Shown here piece by piece: positions 5,924 through 8,298 of a stretch of DNA of 8,298 nt. This DNA comes from an uncultured Collinsella sp. (lineage in GTDB: Bacteria > Actinomycetota > Coriobacteriia > Coriobacteriales > Coriobacteriaceae), in contig CABUTH010000085.1 in NCBI GenBank assembly GCA_902494465.1, positions 1 through 8,298 of the forward strand, read 5' to 3'. The notes beneath the pieces are model-generated. The model had not been told where the DNA came from, ran no database searches, and was given only the letters and a program-made list of their open reading frames with translations. A program made the position numbers and the translations under genes. How positions within the stretch are numbered: position 1 is the first letter of the stretch; each line of letters starts with the position of its first letter.

Positions 5924-5974
5924 GGACGTGCGGCATTCGGGTACAATGGCAGGAATCTTGTCACCTACGGCGCT
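5910..5974 (+). repeat. Perfect 12-bp inverted repeat spanning the gap before the Bax-inhibitor gene
   Basis: AGCGCCGTAGGT (5910-5921) and ACCTACGGCGCT (5963-5974) are exact reverse complements with 41 nt between. The left arm covers the end of the upstream gene up to its stop codon; the right arm ends 15 nt before the next ribosome-binding site. A short rival hairpin GCGC (5970-5973) with GCGC (5980-5983), then TTTTT (5984-5988), shares the right arm. The arrangement could act as a terminator or attenuator. Confidence 0.6.
5942..5947 (+). promoter_or_regulatory. Possible -10 box for the Bax-inhibitor gene
   Basis: TACAAT lies 55 nt before the ATG at 6002, inside the loop of the inverted repeat. 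No matching -35 box is seen at 16-18 nt upstream, so the call is weak. Confidence 0.3.
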
Positions 5975-6001
5975 GTCGTGCGCTTTTTGAAAGGACGAAG
6001 T

Positions 6002-6697
6002 ATGAACGATATCCAGGGCTATCAGAACGGCCCCATCGAGACCGGCGCAAGTCGCGCCAAGGAGATGTCGCCGCGCGCGTACAATCTCGCCATGTCTGCT
6101 CTCATTTTCTTGGGCTTTTGCGCCATGGGCGCCGGTGCTTACTTTACGAGCACCATGGCGTTTGCCCGCATGATGATGAGCGGCGCCGCTTTACCGCTGG
6201 TCTTTGGCTCGTTTATCCTGACTATTGTCGGCATCGTCATGATGTCTGCTGCTGCCAGCAAACAGTCCGTGGGCCTGTCGCTCGCGGGTTACGTGATCTT
6301 TGCGAGCACCTTTGGCCTGACCGCGTCGTTTGGCCTTGCCAACTATGACCTGCCCACCATCAACACCGCTTTTATCGCCACCGCTGCAATCACCTTTGTC
6401 TTTGGCGCCTTGGGCGTGACGTTCCCCAAGTTTTTCCAACGCGTATATGGCATCGGCTTTGGCATCCTGCTTGCCACGATTCTGGTCGAGATCGTGCTGA
6501 TGTTCATGGGCGTTTCGCAGTCCATCACCGACCTGATCGTGATCGTGGTGTTCGCCGGGTTTATTGGCTACGACACCTATGTTGCCACGACGGTGTCGCC
6601 CACGCTGCCCAACGCCGTGCTCATGGCGTCCAACCTGTTCGTGGACATTATCAACGTGTTCCTGCGCATCCTGAACATTCTCGGCCGTCGCGACTAG
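6002..6697 (+). CDS. Bax inhibitor-1 / YccA family membrane protein (231 aa)
   Basis: Members of the BI-1/LFG/YccA family (TMBIM) are integral membrane proteins; bacterial YetJ is a pH-sensitive calcium leak channel and YccA modulates the FtsH protease. After a polar N-terminus of about 25 residues there are about seven hydrophobic segments starting near 27, 63, 90, 121, 148, 172 and 205. The C-terminal signature is clear: FIGYDTYVATT and LFVDIINVFLRILNILGRRD. Two family aspartates, D191 in GYDT and D215 in FVDIIN, are 24 residues apart, the same spacing as the D171/D195 gating pair known in Bacillus YetJ, so calcium transport is plausible. The ATG at 6002 has GAAAGGA (5989-5995) 6 nt upstream; an in-frame GTG at 5978 lacks one. 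It lies 78 nt after the small hypothetical gene and is followed by a terminator. Confidence 0.94.
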   Translation: MNDIQGYQNGPIETGASRAKEMSPRAYNLAMSALIFLGFCAMGAGAYFTSTMAFARMMMSGAALPLVFGSFILTIVGIVMMSAAASKQSVGLSLAGYVIFASTFGLTASFGLANYDLPTINTAFIATAAITFVFGALGVTFPKFFQRVYGIGFGILLATILVEIVLMFMGVSQSITDLIVIVVFAGFIGYDTYVATTVSPTLPNAVLMASNLFVDIINVFLRILNILGRRD

Positions 6698-6741
6698 CGC
6701 GGCGTTGCGACGCTTCCTGCCGGACACGGTAAAACGATACG

Positions 6742-6770
6742 AAAGGCGGTCCTTCGGGGCCGTCTTTTTT
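6742..6770 (+). terminator. Rho-independent terminator after the Bax-inhibitor gene
   Basis: AAAGGCGGTCC (6742-6752) pairs with the arm 6757-6767 around a TTCG tetraloop, 11 bp including two G-U pairs, ending in a run of six T's (6765-6770). This is a strong intrinsic terminator 45 nt past the stop codon. Confidence 0.93.
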
Positions 6771-6836
6771 GTGCGTGGCGGGGTATCATGGATGGGAAAA
6801 AGCCGATAGCGGCAGCGACAGGAAAGGTGGCCACGT

Positions 6837-7970
6837 ATGGCAGATGTCGACAACAGGAACCGTAACCGCAGGTCTAACCGAGCGGGTCAGCCCAATCCCA
6901 AGCGCGAGGCGCGTGCCAAGGCCGCCGAGCGCCATGTGGCGGCTGTGTCCGAGGCCTGCGCCAAGGACATCGAGCGTTCGCTTGCCGGCGTGCGCGAGTT
7001 CGATGGTATGCCTGCCGGTTTTGTCGCGGCGATGAAGGCCAAGGCCCAGAAGGCGGCGGTTGCTGAGGAGCAGGCTGCGGAGGTTGTGGAGGCTGACGCT
7101 GCCGAGGTTGAGGCTGCCGAGGTGGAGACTGCGGTCGAGTCCGAGGTGGCACCCGAGTTCATCGAGTCGGCCGACGAGGCTGAGTCCGCGCCCGCGGAGG
7201 AGGCTGCTCCGGTCCTGCCCGAGGTCACTGTGCTTGATGCCTCCGCTACGCAGGCAATCCTCGATAACGGCCGCGGCTATGCGCAGTTCTGCGATATGGC
7301 CGTGCTTGCCTTTGCCTCGTTCACCAACCCTGGCGGCGGCTATATCCAGGGCTACCTGGGCCAGGAGGCGACGCTCTGCGCAGATTCGTACCTGTACAAC
7401 GTACTCGACAAGCAGCGTAAGTGGTACGGTGAGAACCGTCGCCGCAACATCAACTGCGAGCTGTACCGCAACCGTGCGCTGGTGGTGCCCGCGGTGCGCT
7501 TCGACCGCAACCATGTGCACGCCTATGCCGACGTAATCGTGGCCGCCGCGCCCAACGCCAAGCGTGCTCGCCAGGAGTATCGCGTGAGCGACGATGCCTT
7601 GCTTGACGCTCTGCGCGATCGCATCCGCTTTGTGCTTGCCATCTGCGACGAGCTGGGTCGCGAGAAGCTCGTACTGGGTGCTTGGGGCTGCGACAACAAC
7701 GGCTTTGACGCCGAGGCCGTGGCAGAGCTCTTCCGCGAGGAGCTCGCATCGGGCGACTTTAAGGTCAAGCAGGTGTTCTTTGCCGTGCCTTCTACGCGCT
7801 GGGATGAGGACTTCGCCAAGTTCGAGCACGTGCTGGCAAGCTTCCCCGAGCGTAACGAGGAGTCCTATGCCCAGGTTGCCGCACGCGCTGCGGCTGCTCG
7901 CGCCGCCGAGCAGGCCCAGGCTGCCGCCGAGGACGATGAGGACGATGACGATTGGCGCAAGTACCTGTAA
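6837..7970 (+). CDS. TIGR02452 family, microbial PARG-like macrodomain protein with altered catalytic motif (377 aa)
   Basis: The C-terminal two-thirds resemble the TIGR02452 / microbial-type poly(ADP-ribose) glycohydrolase domain, a macrodomain that removes ADP-ribose polymers. Supporting sequence: VTVLDASATQAILDNG (about 130-145), AVLAFASFTNPGGGYIQGYLGQEATLCADSYLYNVL, VRFDRNHVHAYADVIVAAAPN and LVLGAWGCDNNGFDAEAVAELFREEL. In the family motif GGG-x7-QEE, G166-G168 and Q176-E177 are present but residue 178 is Ala, where the second Glu is expected; the GCG-F/N loop is also changed (G284 C D N N G). The N-terminus is basic (NRNRRSNR), then helical, then an Ala/Glu/Val acidic tract (about 76-124), and the protein ends in an acidic tail DDEDDDDWRKYL. 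ATG 6837 has AAAGGTGG (6823-6830) 6 nt upstream. It stands alone between two terminators; TATCAT at 6784-6789 may be its -10. Confidence 0.85.
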   Translation: MADVDNRNRNRRSNRAGQPNPKREARAKAAERHVAAVSEACAKDIERSLAGVREFDGMPAGFVAAMKAKAQKAAVAEEQAAEVVEADAAEVEAAEVETAVESEVAPEFIESADEAESAPAEEAAPVLPEVTVLDASATQAILDNGRGYAQFCDMAVLAFASFTNPGGGYIQGYLGQEATLCADSYLYNVLDKQRKWYGENRRRNINCELYRNRALVVPAVRFDRNHVHAYADVIVAAAPNAKRARQEYRVSDDALLDALRDRIRFVLAICDELGREKLVLGAWGCDNNGFDAEAVAELFREELASGDFKVKQVFFAVPSTRWDEDFAKFEHVLASFPERNEESYAQVAARAAAARAAEQAQAAAEDDEDDDDWRKYL

Positions 7971-7995
7971 TCGGTACGTGCCGACAGATAGGTCG

Positions 7996-8028
7996 AGCCG
8001 GCGGGAGGGCTACTCCCGTCGGCTTTTT
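7996..8028 (+). terminator. Rho-independent terminator after the PARG-like gene
   Basis: AGCCGGCGGGAG (7996-8007) pairs with CTCCCGTCGGCT (8013-8024), 12 bp with one G-U pair and a 5-nt loop, followed by T's at 8024-8028. It lies 26 nt past the stop codon and just before the ribosome-binding site of the next gene. Confidence 0.93.
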
Positions 8029-8047
8029 ACTAAAGGAGGGGCTTACG

Positions 8048-8298
8048 ATGAAAAACGTTCTGTGCTTTGGTGACAGCAATACCTATGGCTATGATCCGGC
8101 TGGTATGCGCGATGGCACCGCGGTGCGCTATGCGCAGGATGTGCGCTGGTGCGGCGTGGCGCAGCGTGACCTGGGCGAGGGCTGGCATGTGATTGAGGAG
8201 GGGCTCAACGGCCGCACGACGGTGCGCGACGATATGTGTCATCTGGACACTAACCTCAACGGCATTCGCGCGCTTCCGATGCTGCTCGAGGCCCATAA
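8048..8298 (+). CDS. SGNH/GDSL hydrolase, partial (N-terminal 83 aa, runs off the window)
   Basis: This is the start of a GDSL-type esterase/lipase, SGNH superfamily, of the arylesterase-like branch. Block I is VLCFGDSNTYGYDP (residues 4-17) with nucleophile S10 in GDSN. The branch-typical RYAQDVRWCGVAQRDLGEGWHVIEEGLNGRTTVRDD follows (about 27-62), and the visible part ends in GIRALPMLLEAH, which precedes the LGTND-like block III in relatives. The natural substrate cannot be told. ATG 8048 has an excellent AAAGGAGGGG site (8032-8041). The catalytic Asp and His would lie beyond the window edge, so completeness cannot be judged. No signal peptide is seen, which suggests a cytosolic enzyme. Confidence 0.93.
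   Translation, partial: MKNVLCFGDSNTYGYDPAGMRDGTAVRYAQDVRWCGVAQRDLGEGWHVIEEGLNGRTTVRDDMCHLDTNLNGIRALPMLLEAH

Noticed and set aside
6786..7829. 347-codon minus-strand frame opposite the PARG-like gene
   Set aside because: Long, but Leu/Gly/His/Arg-rich and low in complexity, as expected opposite Ala/Glu-rich codons; the plus-strand gene has a ribosome-binding site, family motifs and a terminator.

Overview
The window reads as chromosomal DNA of a high-GC Gram-positive bacterium, most likely a coriobacterium close to Collinsella. This is inferred from the yggS-sepF-yggT-divIVA cell-division cluster, strong GC-rich codon use, a long actinobacterial-type SepF, a coriobacterial style of Pit transporter (NGWTDAPNA / HGAQDGQK), and Shine-Dalgarno starts mixed with at least one apparently leaderless start. 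No phage, IS, CRISPR, tRNA or rRNA is visible.

Layout. (1) 49-2676, plus strand: yggS (PLP homeostasis protein), sepF (FtsZ membrane anchor), yggT (small membrane protein) and divIVA (polar/septal coiled coil), closed by a strong intrinsic terminator. (2) 2694-3316, minus strand: a single nitroreductase gene with its own terminator, convergent with divIVA. (3) 3317-3593: an intergenic stretch with a 108-nt imperfect palindrome just beyond the stop of the next minus-strand operon. (4) 3594-5334, minus strand: a Pit-type phosphate transporter followed by its DUF47/PhoU-like partner. (5) 5548-6770, plus strand: a small DUF6504-like hypothetical gene with a promoter that puts the start site at its ATG, then a Bax-inhibitor-1/YccA membrane protein and a terminator. 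(6) 6837-8028, plus strand: a TIGR02452 (microbial poly(ADP-ribose) glycohydrolase-like) protein with an altered catalytic motif, and a terminator. (7) 8048 to the window end: the start of an SGNH/GDSL hydrolase gene.

Most of this is ordinary housekeeping DNA. The points that deserve a second look are: yggT has no usual start codon at its best-placed start and lies in the same frame as sepF; the PARG-like protein has Ala where the family's second motif Glu should be; the long palindrome has its only two arm mismatches as G-U pairs in the minus-strand RNA, suggesting an RNA element at the 3' end of the phosphate-transport mRNA; the pit leader carries a perfect ribosome-binding sequence followed by a three-codon reading frame; and one gene looks leaderless.
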